From an uncultured Oscillospiraceae bacterium (GTDB lineage Bacteria; Bacillota; Clostridia; Oscillospirales; Oscillospiraceae), in the NCBI GenBank assembly GCA_910584395.1, contig CAJUAS010000059.1, positions 1 through 7,377 on the forward strand: a stretch of 7,377 nucleotides of DNA, read 5' to 3'. The notes under the pieces are model-generated. The model was not told where the DNA came from and did no database searches. It was given only the letters and a program-made list of their open reading frames with translations. The stretch's first letter is position 1. Each line of letters begins with the position of its first letter. Positions 1-5,635 of the stretch are shown piece by piece. A program made the translations under genes and the position numbers.

Positions 1-172
1 CCATCAGCTTTCCCGCCAGTGCGCGGCAGTCATAGGCGACCTGCGCTGCAGCCATAGCCGGAGCGTGCCCGCCCCGTCCGGGACTGGCACAGGTGCGGAT
101 CGCCTTGGCACAGGCCGCAGCCACCCCCGGCGGCTTTTGGAGCGTGGTGGCGGCGGCATCAAAGTAGATCAC
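1..172 (-). CDS. Cysteine desulfurase family protein (class V aminotransferase), N-terminal fragment
   Basis: The 5' end of a gene that runs off the left edge; 57 complete codons are visible. It begins with GTG (172-170), which overlaps the TGA of the upstream DUF3343 gene in a GTGA junction, so translation is probably coupled. The protein opens V-I-Y-F-D-A-A-A-T-T-L-Q-K-P, the typical start of PLP-dependent class V aminotransferases of the cysteine desulfurase type, and continues with an N/S-P-G-R-G-G-H-A stretch (residues 34-41) seen in the EF2568-like subfamily. Such enzymes remove sulfur (or selenium) from cysteine (or selenocysteine) and pass it on as a persulfide. The PLP lysine and catalytic cysteine lie beyond the window, so activity cannot be judged. 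The DUF3343 neighbour supports a Se/S-transfer role. The family call is firm; the specific substrate is unknown. Confidence 0.85.
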   Translation of the reverse strand, partial: MIYFDAAATTLQKPPGVAAACAKAIRTCASPGRGGHAPAMAAAQVAYDCRALAGKLM

Positions 173-423
173 AGCCGCACCTCCTGATAGCTCCCGTCCG
201 CCTCCATAATGAACACCCTCTGGGGCGTCAACGACGCGCGGTTCAGAGCCACCAGTGCGTCGGGCAGACGCCGCTGGGCGATTTTGACCCCGTGGCTGCA
301 CCCTTCGCTTGCAATGGTTCTGGGGGTTCGCATGATATGCGCGGTGATCCCCACCTTGCCCAGAACGCTTGCCGTCCGTTGGGCATAGGTCAGGGACTTA
401 CAGATGATAAGATAGTAGACCAT
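169..423 (-). CDS. DUF3343 family protein, putative Se/S carrier-like
   Basis: A small soluble protein of 84 residues if started at ATG 423-421. An in-frame GTG at 432 would give 87 residues, but the Shine-Dalgarno AGGGGAG (438-432, - strand) overlaps that GTG and sits 8 nt before the ATG, so the ATG is preferred. The protein has the DUF3343 layout: a beta strand (Y-Y-L-I-I-C), a helix, then a region ending P-R-T-I-A-S-E-G-C-S-H-G-V-K-I with the family's single conserved cysteine (C42 in this numbering). The family is annotated as putative Se/S carrier-like because it clusters with selenium and sulfur-transfer genes; I know of no firm biochemical role. It is the first gene of a - strand operon and overlaps the cysteine desulfurase-like gene by 4 nt, which suggests that the desulfurase may load it with sulfur or selenium. 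That partnership is inferred. Confidence 0.8.
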   Translation of the reverse strand: MVYYLIICKSLTYAQRTASVLGKVGITAHIMRTPRTIASEGCSHGVKIAQRRLPDALVALNRASLTPQRVFIMEADGSYQEVRL

Positions 424-431
424 GTCTTTCA

Positions 432-438
432 CTCCCCT
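432..438 (-). promoter_or_regulatory. Ribosome binding site that fixes the DUF3343 start
   Basis: On the - strand this reads AGGGGAG, 8 nt before the ATG at 423. It overlaps the in-frame GTG at 432-430, which therefore cannot use it. This is the reason for choosing the shorter protein. Confidence 0.7.
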
Positions 439-551
439 GACTTAACCTATGCCGACCGCCCTTTTTCTGCCACTGGTTTCCATCGTCGCCAAACTCTTCC
501 CGTTTTCCCCCCTCTCTCCTTGTGTAAGCCTACGAAATTCCCTATTTGACC
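439..551. other. Divergent intergenic region with a polypyrimidine tract
   Basis: This stretch separates the - strand Se/S genes from the pur promoter. It holds a pyrimidine tract at 494-521 interrupted by a single G at 502 (polypurine on the - strand). The - strand promoter for the DUF3343 gene should lie here, but I see no convincing -35/-10 pair. No rho-independent terminator, tRNA or recognisable riboswitch was seen. Confidence 0.5.
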
Positions 552-580
552 TTGCCAAAATGGCTGAAATTTGGTATGGT
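552..580 (+). promoter_or_regulatory. Sigma-A-type promoter of the pur operon, extended -10
   Basis: A -35 box TTGCCA (552-557) is followed by a 17-nt spacer and a -10 box TATGGT (575-580), with the extended -10 TG at 572-573. Transcription would start near 587, giving a leader of about 20-25 nt before the purE ATG at 610. The purE Shine-Dalgarno AGGAGGTG (597-604) is near-perfect. A small inverted repeat, GCCA-AAA-TGGC (554-564), overlaps the -35 box and could be half of an operator, but its arms are only 4 bp. The short leader leaves little room for attenuation, so control is more likely by a repressor at the promoter (inference). Confidence 0.6.
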
Positions 581-609
581 AAGTATGAGTTTTTTTAGGA
601 GGTGTACTC

Positions 610-1107
610 ATGGCTCAAAAGGTCGCTGTGATCCTCGGCTCTGATTCCGATCTGCCCGCAATGGAGTCCTGCTTGCGTACCCTAAAAACCTTTCAGATCC
701 CCTTTGAGGCGCATATTCTGTCCGCCCACCGCACCCCCGGAGAGGCCCATGATTTTGCTGCCAACGCAAAGGCCAACGGGTTCGGCGTGATCATCGCTGC
801 CGCCGGAAAGGCCGCCCATCTGGCGGGCGTCTTGGCCGCTGTCACGACTCTCCCCGTCATTGGTGTGCCGATGAAGACCTCTATGATGGGAGGACTGGAC
901 TCTTTGCTTTCTATGGTTCAAATGCCCAAGGGCATCCCTGTCGCCTGTGTCGCTGTCGACGGGGGAGAAAACGCCGCTATCCTTGCCGCCCAGATGCTGG
1001 CTCTCGCTGACGAGGGTCTGTCTGAGCGGCTTGCTCATTTCAAGGACGATCTATCCGCCCAAGTTTTGGAGAAGGATAAAAAATTACAGGAGGGATTGGC
1101 ACAATGA
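610..1107 (+). CDS. purE: N5-carboxyaminoimidazole ribonucleotide mutase, class I PurE
   Basis: Cytosolic enzyme of 165 residues that makes 4-carboxy-AIR (CAIR). The usual length and the whole class I pattern are present: G-S-D-S-D (residues 10-14) near the N-terminus, S-A-H-R-T-P (38-43) with catalytic-site H40, a phosphate/substrate loop ending A-A-H-L (68-71) with H70, and the later G-L-D-S-L-L-S-M-V-Q-M-P stretch. Class I enzymes normally isomerise N5-CAIR made by the ATP-dependent PurK; no purK is visible here. The loop reads A-A-A-G-K-A-A-H-L-A-G instead of the E. coli G-A-G-G-A-A-H-L-P-G, a variant with an extra lysine. The gene starts at ATG 610 behind AGGAGGTG with 5-nt spacing and is first in the operon. 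Its TGA overlaps the purC ATG (ATGA, 1104-1107). Confidence 0.95.
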   Translation: MAQKVAVILGSDSDLPAMESCLRTLKTFQIPFEAHILSAHRTPGEAHDFAANAKANGFGVIIAAAGKAAHLAGVLAAVTTLPVIGVPMKTSMMGGLDSLLSMVQMPKGIPVACVAVDGGENAAILAAQMLALADEGLSERLAHFKDDLSAQVLEKDKKLQEGLAQ

Positions 1108-1817
1108 AAAAGTTAGAGCAGCTCTATGAAGGCAAGGCCAAGAAGGTCTTTGCCACCGACGACCCTAATGTGGTCATCGTAGATTACAAGGACGACGCCA
1201 CCGCCTTTAACGGCGAAAAGAAAGGCACGATCGTCGGCAAGGGCGTCATCAACAACAAAATGACCAACCACCTCATGGGCAAGTTGGAGGCCGCAGGCAT
1301 CCCCACCCACTATGTCCAGCAGCTCTCCGACCGGGAAACCGCCGTGAAGAAGGTCTCCATCGTCCCTCTGGAGGTCATTGTCCGCAATATCTCCGCCGGT
1401 TCTTTCGCCAAGCGTTACGGCGTGGAGGAAGGCATCCCCTTTGCCGAGCCCACCTTTGAGTTGTCCTATAAGAACGACGATCTGGGCGACCCCCTGCTCA
1501 ACGACTCCCACGCGCTGGCTCTGGGTCTGGCGACCAAGGAGGAGATCGCCCTGATCCGCGACTATGCTTTGCGTATCAACGCTCTTCTCAAGGGCTTTAT
1601 GAAAGAGATCGGCATTGATCTGGTGGACTTCAAGCTGGAGTTTGGCAAGACCGCCGACGGCACCATCGTTCTGGCCGACGAGATCTCCCCCGACACCTGC
1701 CGTCTCTGGGACGAAAAGACCCATGAGAAGCTGGACAAGGACCGTTTCCGCCGGGATCTGGGCGGCGCGGAGGAAGCATATGAGGAGGTCATGCGCCGCC
1801 TTATGGGGGAGCAGTAA
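1104..1817 (+). CDS. purC: SAICAR synthetase (phosphoribosylaminoimidazole-succinocarboxamide synthase)
   Basis: Condenses CAIR with aspartate using ATP to form SAICAR, the step after PurE. The 237 residues match the usual length of bacterial single-domain PurC. Visible signatures are L-Y-E-G-K-A-K-K-V-F (7-16) in the nucleotide-binding N-terminal part, V-I-V-R-N-I-S-A-G-S (91-100), L-V-D-F-K-L-E-F-G (173-181) and D-E-I-S-P-D-T-C-R-L-W-D (192-203), the last being the most diagnostic. The start is ATG 1104, overlapping the purE stop by 4 nt, with AGGAGGG (1088-1094) inside the end of purE. Translation is therefore probably coupled to purE. The stop lies 3 nt before purF. No key motif is missing. 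Confidence 0.97.
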   Translation: MKKLEQLYEGKAKKVFATDDPNVVIVDYKDDATAFNGEKKGTIVGKGVINNKMTNHLMGKLEAAGIPTHYVQQLSDRETAVKKVSIVPLEVIVRNISAGSFAKRYGVEEGIPFAEPTFELSYKNDDLGDPLLNDSHALALGLATKEEIALIRDYALRINALLKGFMKEIGIDLVDFKLEFGKTADGTIVLADEISPDTCRLWDEKTHEKLDKDRFRRDLGGAEEAYEEVMRRLMGEQ

Positions 1818-1820
1818 GGA

Positions 1821-3245
1821 ATGGGCGGTTTTTTCGGCGCCGTCTCCAAGCGCGACGTAGTGCTGGATCTGTTTTTCGGAACTGACTATCACTCCCACCT
1901 CGGCACCCGCCGGGGCGGCTTGGTGCTCCATGACCGCGAGGACGGCTTTCAGCGGCAGATCCATAATATTGAAAACACCCCTTTCCGCACCAAGTTTGAA
2001 AACGACCTCGCTAAGTTCCACGGCACGGCGGGCATCGGCTGCATCAGCGACACCGACCCCCAGCCTCTTTTGGTGCGCTCTCACCTCGGCCTTTACGCCA
2101 TCACCACCGTCGGCATCATCAACAACGCAGAGAAGCTGGTCGCCAAGTATTTCTCCGACCACGGCCACCAGTTTATGGCCATGAGCTCCGGCAAGGTCAA
2201 CGACACCGAGCTGGTCGCGGCCCTGATCAACCAAAAGGACGACTTGGTCAGCGGTATCCGTCATGCTCAGGACGAGATCGAAGGCTCTGCCACCATTCTT
2301 TTGCTCACCAAGGACAGCATCATTGCCGCCCGGGACAAACTGGGGCGTCTTCCCGTTCTCATTGGCCGCAATCCTGACGGCTGCTGTGTCTCCTTCGAGT
2401 CCTTTGCCTATCAGAAGCTGGGCTATCAGGACGCCTATGAGCTTGGCCCACGGGAGATCGTGGAGCTGACTCCCGACGGCTGGAACACCCTGTCGCCCCC
2501 CGGCGCAGAAATGAGGATCTGCGCCTTTTTATGGACTTACTACGGCTACCCCAACTCCTGTTATCAAGGGGTCAATGTGGAGGTCATGCGTTACAAGAAC
2601 GGCGAGATCATGGCACGAAACGAACAGGCCCGCGGGATGCTCCCCGATGTGGACTATGTGGCCGGCGTTCCCGACTCCGGCGTCCCCCACGCCATCGGCT
2701 ACGCAAATCAAAGCCACGCGCCCTTTGCCCGGCCCTTTGTAAAGTACACGCCCACGTGGCCTCGTTCCTTTATGCCCACCAATCAGGACGTCCGCAATCA
2801 GGTGGCAAAAATGAAGCAGATCCCTGTGCCCGAACTTATTCAGGGCAAGCGGCTGCTCTTTGTAGATGACTCCATTGTCCGGGGCACTCAGCTTCGGGAA
2901 ACCGTAGAATTTCTCTACCGCTCCGGCGCAAAGGAAGTCCATATCCGCTCCGCTTGCCCTCCGGTCATGTACGGATGCAAATACCTCAACTTCTCCCGCA
3001 GCAACTCGGATTTGGAGCTGTTGGCCCGCAAGACCGTTCAGGAGCTGGAGGGGGACGAGGGCCAAGCCCACTTAGACGAGTATACCGACCCCACCACCCA
3101 GCGGGGCGGCTGCCTGCTAAAAACGATCTGTGAAAAACTCCACTTCCAATCTCTGGGTTACCAGACCTTGGACGGTCTTTTGGAGGCGATCGGCATCGAC
3201 CGAAGCAAGGTCTGCACTTATTGCTGGAACGGAAAAGAATCGTGA
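1821..3245 (+). CDS. purF: PurF-like amidophosphoribosyltransferase lacking the glutaminase nucleophile
   Basis: A 474-residue homologue of glutamine-PRPP amidotransferase, which makes phosphoribosylamine in the first committed step. Layout: N-terminal class II (Ntn) glutaminase-like domain at about 1-235, then a type I phosphoribosyltransferase domain. The PRPP loop V-D-D-S-I-V-R-G-T (348-356) is intact, as is A-G-V-P-D-S-G (281-287). Cysteines C234, C386, C465 and C468 fit by eye the four Fe-S ligands of Bacillus PurF. The glutaminase site is not intact. The protein starts M-G-G-F-F-G with Gly where the nucleophile Cys belongs, and the first Cys is C74. The Arg of R-Y-x-T is replaced (G-I-G-C-I-S-D, 71-77), and the H-N-G-N oxyanion segment reads T-T-V-G-I-I-N (95-101). 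TAA at 1815 in the same frame excludes a longer N-terminus. The gene most likely performs the PRTase reaction with free or delivered ammonia (inferred). Confidence 0.9.
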   Translation: MGGFFGAVSKRDVVLDLFFGTDYHSHLGTRRGGLVLHDREDGFQRQIHNIENTPFRTKFENDLAKFHGTAGIGCISDTDPQPLLVRSHLGLYAITTVGIINNAEKLVAKYFSDHGHQFMAMSSGKVNDTELVAALINQKDDLVSGIRHAQDEIEGSATILLLTKDSIIAARDKLGRLPVLIGRNPDGCCVSFESFAYQKLGYQDAYELGPREIVELTPDGWNTLSPPGAEMRICAFLWTYYGYPNSCYQGVNVEVMRYKNGEIMARNEQARGMLPDVDYVAGVPDSGVPHAIGYANQSHAPFARPFVKYTPTWPRSFMPTNQDVRNQVAKMKQIPVPELIQGKRLLFVDDSIVRGTQLRETVEFLYRSGAKEVHIRSACPPVMYGCKYLNFSRSNSDLELLARKTVQELEGDEGQAHLDEYTDPTTQRGGCLLKTICEKLHFQSLGYQTLDGLLEAIGIDRSKVCTYCWNGKES

Positions 3246-3257
3246 GGAGGTCTCTCC

Positions 3258-4307
3258 ATGGAAAACTCTCATTCTGCGTCCTATGCCGCCGCCGGAGTGG
3301 ACATCGAAGCGGGCTATCAGGGCGTTCAGCTGATGAAAGAGCACGTAAAGCGCACCCATATCCCCGGAGTGGTGGGTGGTTTGGGCGGCTTTGGCGGCCT
3401 GTTTGCACCTGACCTCTCCGGTATGACCGAGCCGGTCTTTGTCTCAGGCACCGATGGCGTTGGCACAAAACTGCGGATTGCTCAGCTCTTGGACAAGCAC
3501 GACACCATCGGCATTGACTGTGTGGCCATGTGCGTCAACGACATCGTGTGCTGCGGCGCAAAGCCCCTGTTCTTCTTGGATTACATCGCCATCGGCAAAA
3601 ACATCCCCGAAAAGGTGGCATCCATCGTCTCCGGCGTGGCGGAAGGCTGCGTTCAGGCCGGCTGTGCACTCATCGGCGGCGAGACCGCCGAGCACCCCGG
3701 CGTGATGGTTCCCGACGACTATGACATCGCCGGTTTTTCCGTGGGTGTGGTGGACAAGCCCAAGATCATCGACGCTGGCAAGATCAGCGAGGGAGACGCC
3801 CTCATCGGTCTCACTTCCTCCGGCGTTCATTCCAACGGCTTTTCGCTGGTTCGCAAGGTGTTTGACATTGAAAACGCCGACTTGACCTCTCCCATGGACG
3901 AGCTGCACGGCAAAGCTTTGGGTGAAGTCCTTCTTGCTCCCACCAAGATCTACGTCAAGGCCATTCAAGCCCTGCTGGACGGCGGGATCGACCTCCATGG
4001 CGTCAGCCATATCACCGGCGGCGGCTTTTTTGAAAACATCCCCCGTATGCTTCCTGACGGTCTGGGCGTTCAGATCTTCCCCAGCGCCATCCCCAAGCAG
4101 CCCATTTTTGACCTGATCCAGCAGCGTGGGAACATCTCTGACCATGATATGTACAATACTTTCAACATGGGCCTTGGCATGGTTCTTGCCGTGCCTACGG
4201 CTCAAATGGAACATGCTTTGTCCCTTTTGGCTGCGGCCGGCGAACAGGACGCCGCCTGCGTGGGGTTTGTCACCAAAGACCCCGGCGTAACCTTTGGTGA
4301 AGCATGA
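3258..4307 (+). CDS. purM: AIR synthetase (phosphoribosylformylglycinamidine cyclo-ligase)
   Basis: ATP-dependent ring closure of FGAM to aminoimidazole ribonucleotide, acting as a cytosolic enzyme. The 349 residues match the usual length. Family signatures in order are S-Y-A-A-A-G-V-D-I-E-A-G (8-19), the glycine-rich G-G-L-G-G-F-G-G-L-F (40-49), S-G-T-D-G-V-G-T-K-L (63-72), G-I-D-C-V-A-M-C-V-N-D-I (85-96), G-G-E-T-A-E-H-P-G (140-148, with H where most have M), and S-S-G-V-H-S-N-G-F-S-L in the C-terminal half. ATG 3258 follows GAGGAGG (3244-3250) at 7-nt spacing, 12 nt after the purF stop. The TGA overlaps the purN ATG (ATGA, 4304-4307). Its substrate FGAM must come from PurL, which is not in the window. 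Confidence 0.97.
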   Translation: MENSHSASYAAAGVDIEAGYQGVQLMKEHVKRTHIPGVVGGLGGFGGLFAPDLSGMTEPVFVSGTDGVGTKLRIAQLLDKHDTIGIDCVAMCVNDIVCCGAKPLFFLDYIAIGKNIPEKVASIVSGVAEGCVQAGCALIGGETAEHPGVMVPDDYDIAGFSVGVVDKPKIIDAGKISEGDALIGLTSSGVHSNGFSLVRKVFDIENADLTSPMDELHGKALGEVLLAPTKIYVKAIQALLDGGIDLHGVSHITGGGFFENIPRMLPDGLGVQIFPSAIPKQPIFDLIQQRGNISDHDMYNTFNMGLGMVLAVPTAQMEHALSLLAAAGEQDAACVGFVTKDPGVTFGEA

Positions 4308-4915
4308 GTAAGGTAAAAATCGCCGTGTTTGTCTCCGGCGGCGGGACAAATCTTCAGGCCCTTATCGACGCACAGCGCAGCGGCGCACTTCACAGCGGCG
4401 GGATCGCCTTGGTGCTGTCCAGCAATCCCAACGCCTACGCTCTGGAGCGGGCAAAACAGGCCGGCATTCCCACAAAAGTTTGCTCCCGCAAGGAGCTTGG
4501 CTCTCAGGAGGAATTTGAAGCCGCCATCTCCGCCGCCCTTTCAGAGCATGGCATCCAAGTCATCGTTTTGGCGGGCTTTATGAGCATTTTGAGCGAGAGC
4601 TTTACCTGCCGTTGGCCGCAGCGCATCCTGAACGTCCACCCCTCCCTGATCCCCTCCTTCTGTGGGAAGGGGATGTACGGGCTGAAGGTTCACGAGGCCG
4701 CGCTGTCCAAGGGCGTCAAGGTCACCGGCGCCACCGTCCATTTTGTCAACGAGATCCCCGACGGCGGCGAAATCGTTCTGCAAAAGGCGGTGGATGTTCT
4801 TCCCGGCGATACCCCCGAGATCCTACAAAAGCGTGTGATGGAGCAGGCGGAATGGGTGCTTCTGCCTAACGCCGCCGAGCTGCTCTGCAACCAGATCATC
4901 AAAGGAGAGAATTGA
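4304..4915 (+). CDS. purN: GAR transformylase, folate-dependent (phosphoribosylglycinamide formyltransferase)
   Basis: Transfers the formyl group of 10-formyl-tetrahydrofolate to GAR. The 203 residues match the family. Visible: the phosphate loop V-S-G-G-G-T-N-L (10-17), the folate-pocket segment L-A-G-F-M (89-93), the catalytic pair in I-L-N-V-H-P-S (N110, H112, equal to E. coli N106 and H108), and H146 plus D153 in H-F-V-N-E-I-P-D-G-G (equal to E. coli H137 and D144). The segment after the catalytic histidine reads S-F-C-G-K-G-M-Y-G rather than the E. coli-type A-F-P-G, which accounts for the slight length increase. ATG 4304 overlaps the purM stop. Only a weak GGTGA precedes it, so translation probably depends on coupling. 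The need for 10-formyl-THF links the operon to one-carbon metabolism. Confidence 0.97.
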   Translation: MSKVKIAVFVSGGGTNLQALIDAQRSGALHSGGIALVLSSNPNAYALERAKQAGIPTKVCSRKELGSQEEFEAAISAALSEHGIQVIVLAGFMSILSESFTCRWPQRILNVHPSLIPSFCGKGMYGLKVHEAALSKGVKVTGATVHFVNEIPDGGEIVLQKAVDVLPGDTPEILQKRVMEQAEWVLLPNAAELLCNQIIKGEN

Positions 4916-4918
4916 GCG

Positions 4919-5623
4919 ATGAAACAAGACTTTTGCAAGCTGCTGCAAGGCAATCCCTACCCCGGCCGCGGCATCCTGCTGGGCCGCACTCCCGACGGCA
5001 AAAAAGCTGTCCTCACCTACTTCATTATGGGCCGCAGCGAAAACAGCCGCAACCGCATTTTTGAGGCCACTGCCGACGGCATCCGCACCAAGGCCTTTGA
5101 CGAGAGCAAGATGATCGACCCATCCCTTATCATTTACAGCCCTGTGCGGGTCTGCGGTAAGGTCACTATCGTCACCAACGGCGACCAAACCGATACCATC
5201 TACGACGCTTTGAACGAGGGCCACTGTTACCGCCACGCCCTCAAGACCCGTACCTTTGAGCCGGACGGCCCAAACTTCACTCCCCGCATTTCCGGGGTCA
5301 TCACCCCCGCAGGCACTTACAATCTCTCTATCCTCAAGACTATGGACAACGACGAGGACACCTGTCAGCGCTTTTTCTATGAGTACGACGCCCCCAAGGC
5401 AGGCATTGGGCACTTCATCTCCACCTATCAGGGCGACGGTTCTCCCCTCCCCTCCTTCCACGGCGAGCCCATTGCCGTGACGGTGGACTGCAACGATCCC
5501 CAGCCTTGGGCTGACAAGGTCTGGACGGCGCTGAACGCCGACAACAAAGTCTCCCTCTTTGTCCGTTTTCTGGACTTGGAAACGCAGAAAACCCAAGATG
5601 TGATCCTGAATAAACATCACTAA
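4919..5623 (+). CDS. purO: IMP cyclohydrolase, PurO-type (PF07826 family)
   Basis: Likely closes FAICAR to IMP, the last step of the pathway. The 234-residue protein carries the features of the IMP cyclohydrolase-like family first known from archaeal PurO: G-N-P-Y-P-G-R-G-I-L-L-G (11-22), Y-F-I-M-G-R-S-E-N-S-R-N-R (34-46, matching the archaeal S-R-S-x-x-N-R), P-V-R-V (75-78), T-N-G-D-Q-T-D-T-I (86-94) and a later S-x-Y-Q-G-D-G stretch. This family has an Ntn-hydrolase-like fold and is unrelated to the MGS-like IMP cyclohydrolase domain of bacterial PurH. The start ATG 4919 follows AGGAGAG (4903-4909) at 9 nt, 3 nt after purN. It lies directly before a stand-alone AICAR transformylase, the expected partner. 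Family membership is confident; the activity is inferred from family and context. Confidence 0.88.
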   Translation: MKQDFCKLLQGNPYPGRGILLGRTPDGKKAVLTYFIMGRSENSRNRIFEATADGIRTKAFDESKMIDPSLIIYSPVRVCGKVTIVTNGDQTDTIYDALNEGHCYRHALKTRTFEPDGPNFTPRISGVITPAGTYNLSILKTMDNDEDTCQRFFYEYDAPKAGIGHFISTYQGDGSPLPSFHGEPIAVTVDCNDPQPWADKVWTALNADNKVSLFVRFLDLETQKTQDVILNKHH

Positions 5624-5635
5624 ACGGAGGATATT

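Noticed and set aside
442..483. - strand 13-codon leader-like open frame (M-E-T-S-G-R-K-R-A-V-G-I-G) upstream of the DUF3343 gene
   Set aside because: Only a weak, distant GGAAGAG precedes it, and it has no run of a regulatory amino acid and no attenuator hairpin. Consistent with chance.
292..549. + strand 85-codon open frame upstream of purE
   Set aside because: Its first half is antisense to the DUF3343 gene and its second half runs through the low-complexity pyrimidine tract to the pur promoter. No Shine-Dalgarno or recognisable protein.
546..574. Alternative pur -35 box TTGACC (546-551)
   Set aside because: It is closer to consensus, but the hexamer 17 nt downstream (ATTTGG) is a poor -10, and the spacing to TATGGT would be 23 nt.
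424..609. Purine riboswitch or Bacillus-style PurBox in the intergenic region
   Set aside because: Only one CGAA (533-536) without an inverted partner at suitable distance, and no three-way-junction aptamer core was recognised.
1821..1826. Missing PurF cysteine as a mis-called start or frameshift
   Set aside because: The frame is closed by TAA at 1815 with no other start codon between, the downstream reading frame is intact, and other glutaminase motifs are changed as well.
1113..2264. Long - strand open frame (383 codons) opposite purC and the start of purF
   Set aside because: It mirrors codons of two well-supported genes whose C/G-rich third positions remove stops on the opposite strand. 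Its translation shows no recognisable domain and it spans the purC/purF junction.
3444..4349. Long - strand open frame (301 codons) opposite purM
   Set aside because: Same shadow effect; no ribosome binding site or motif, and it crosses the purM/purN overlap.
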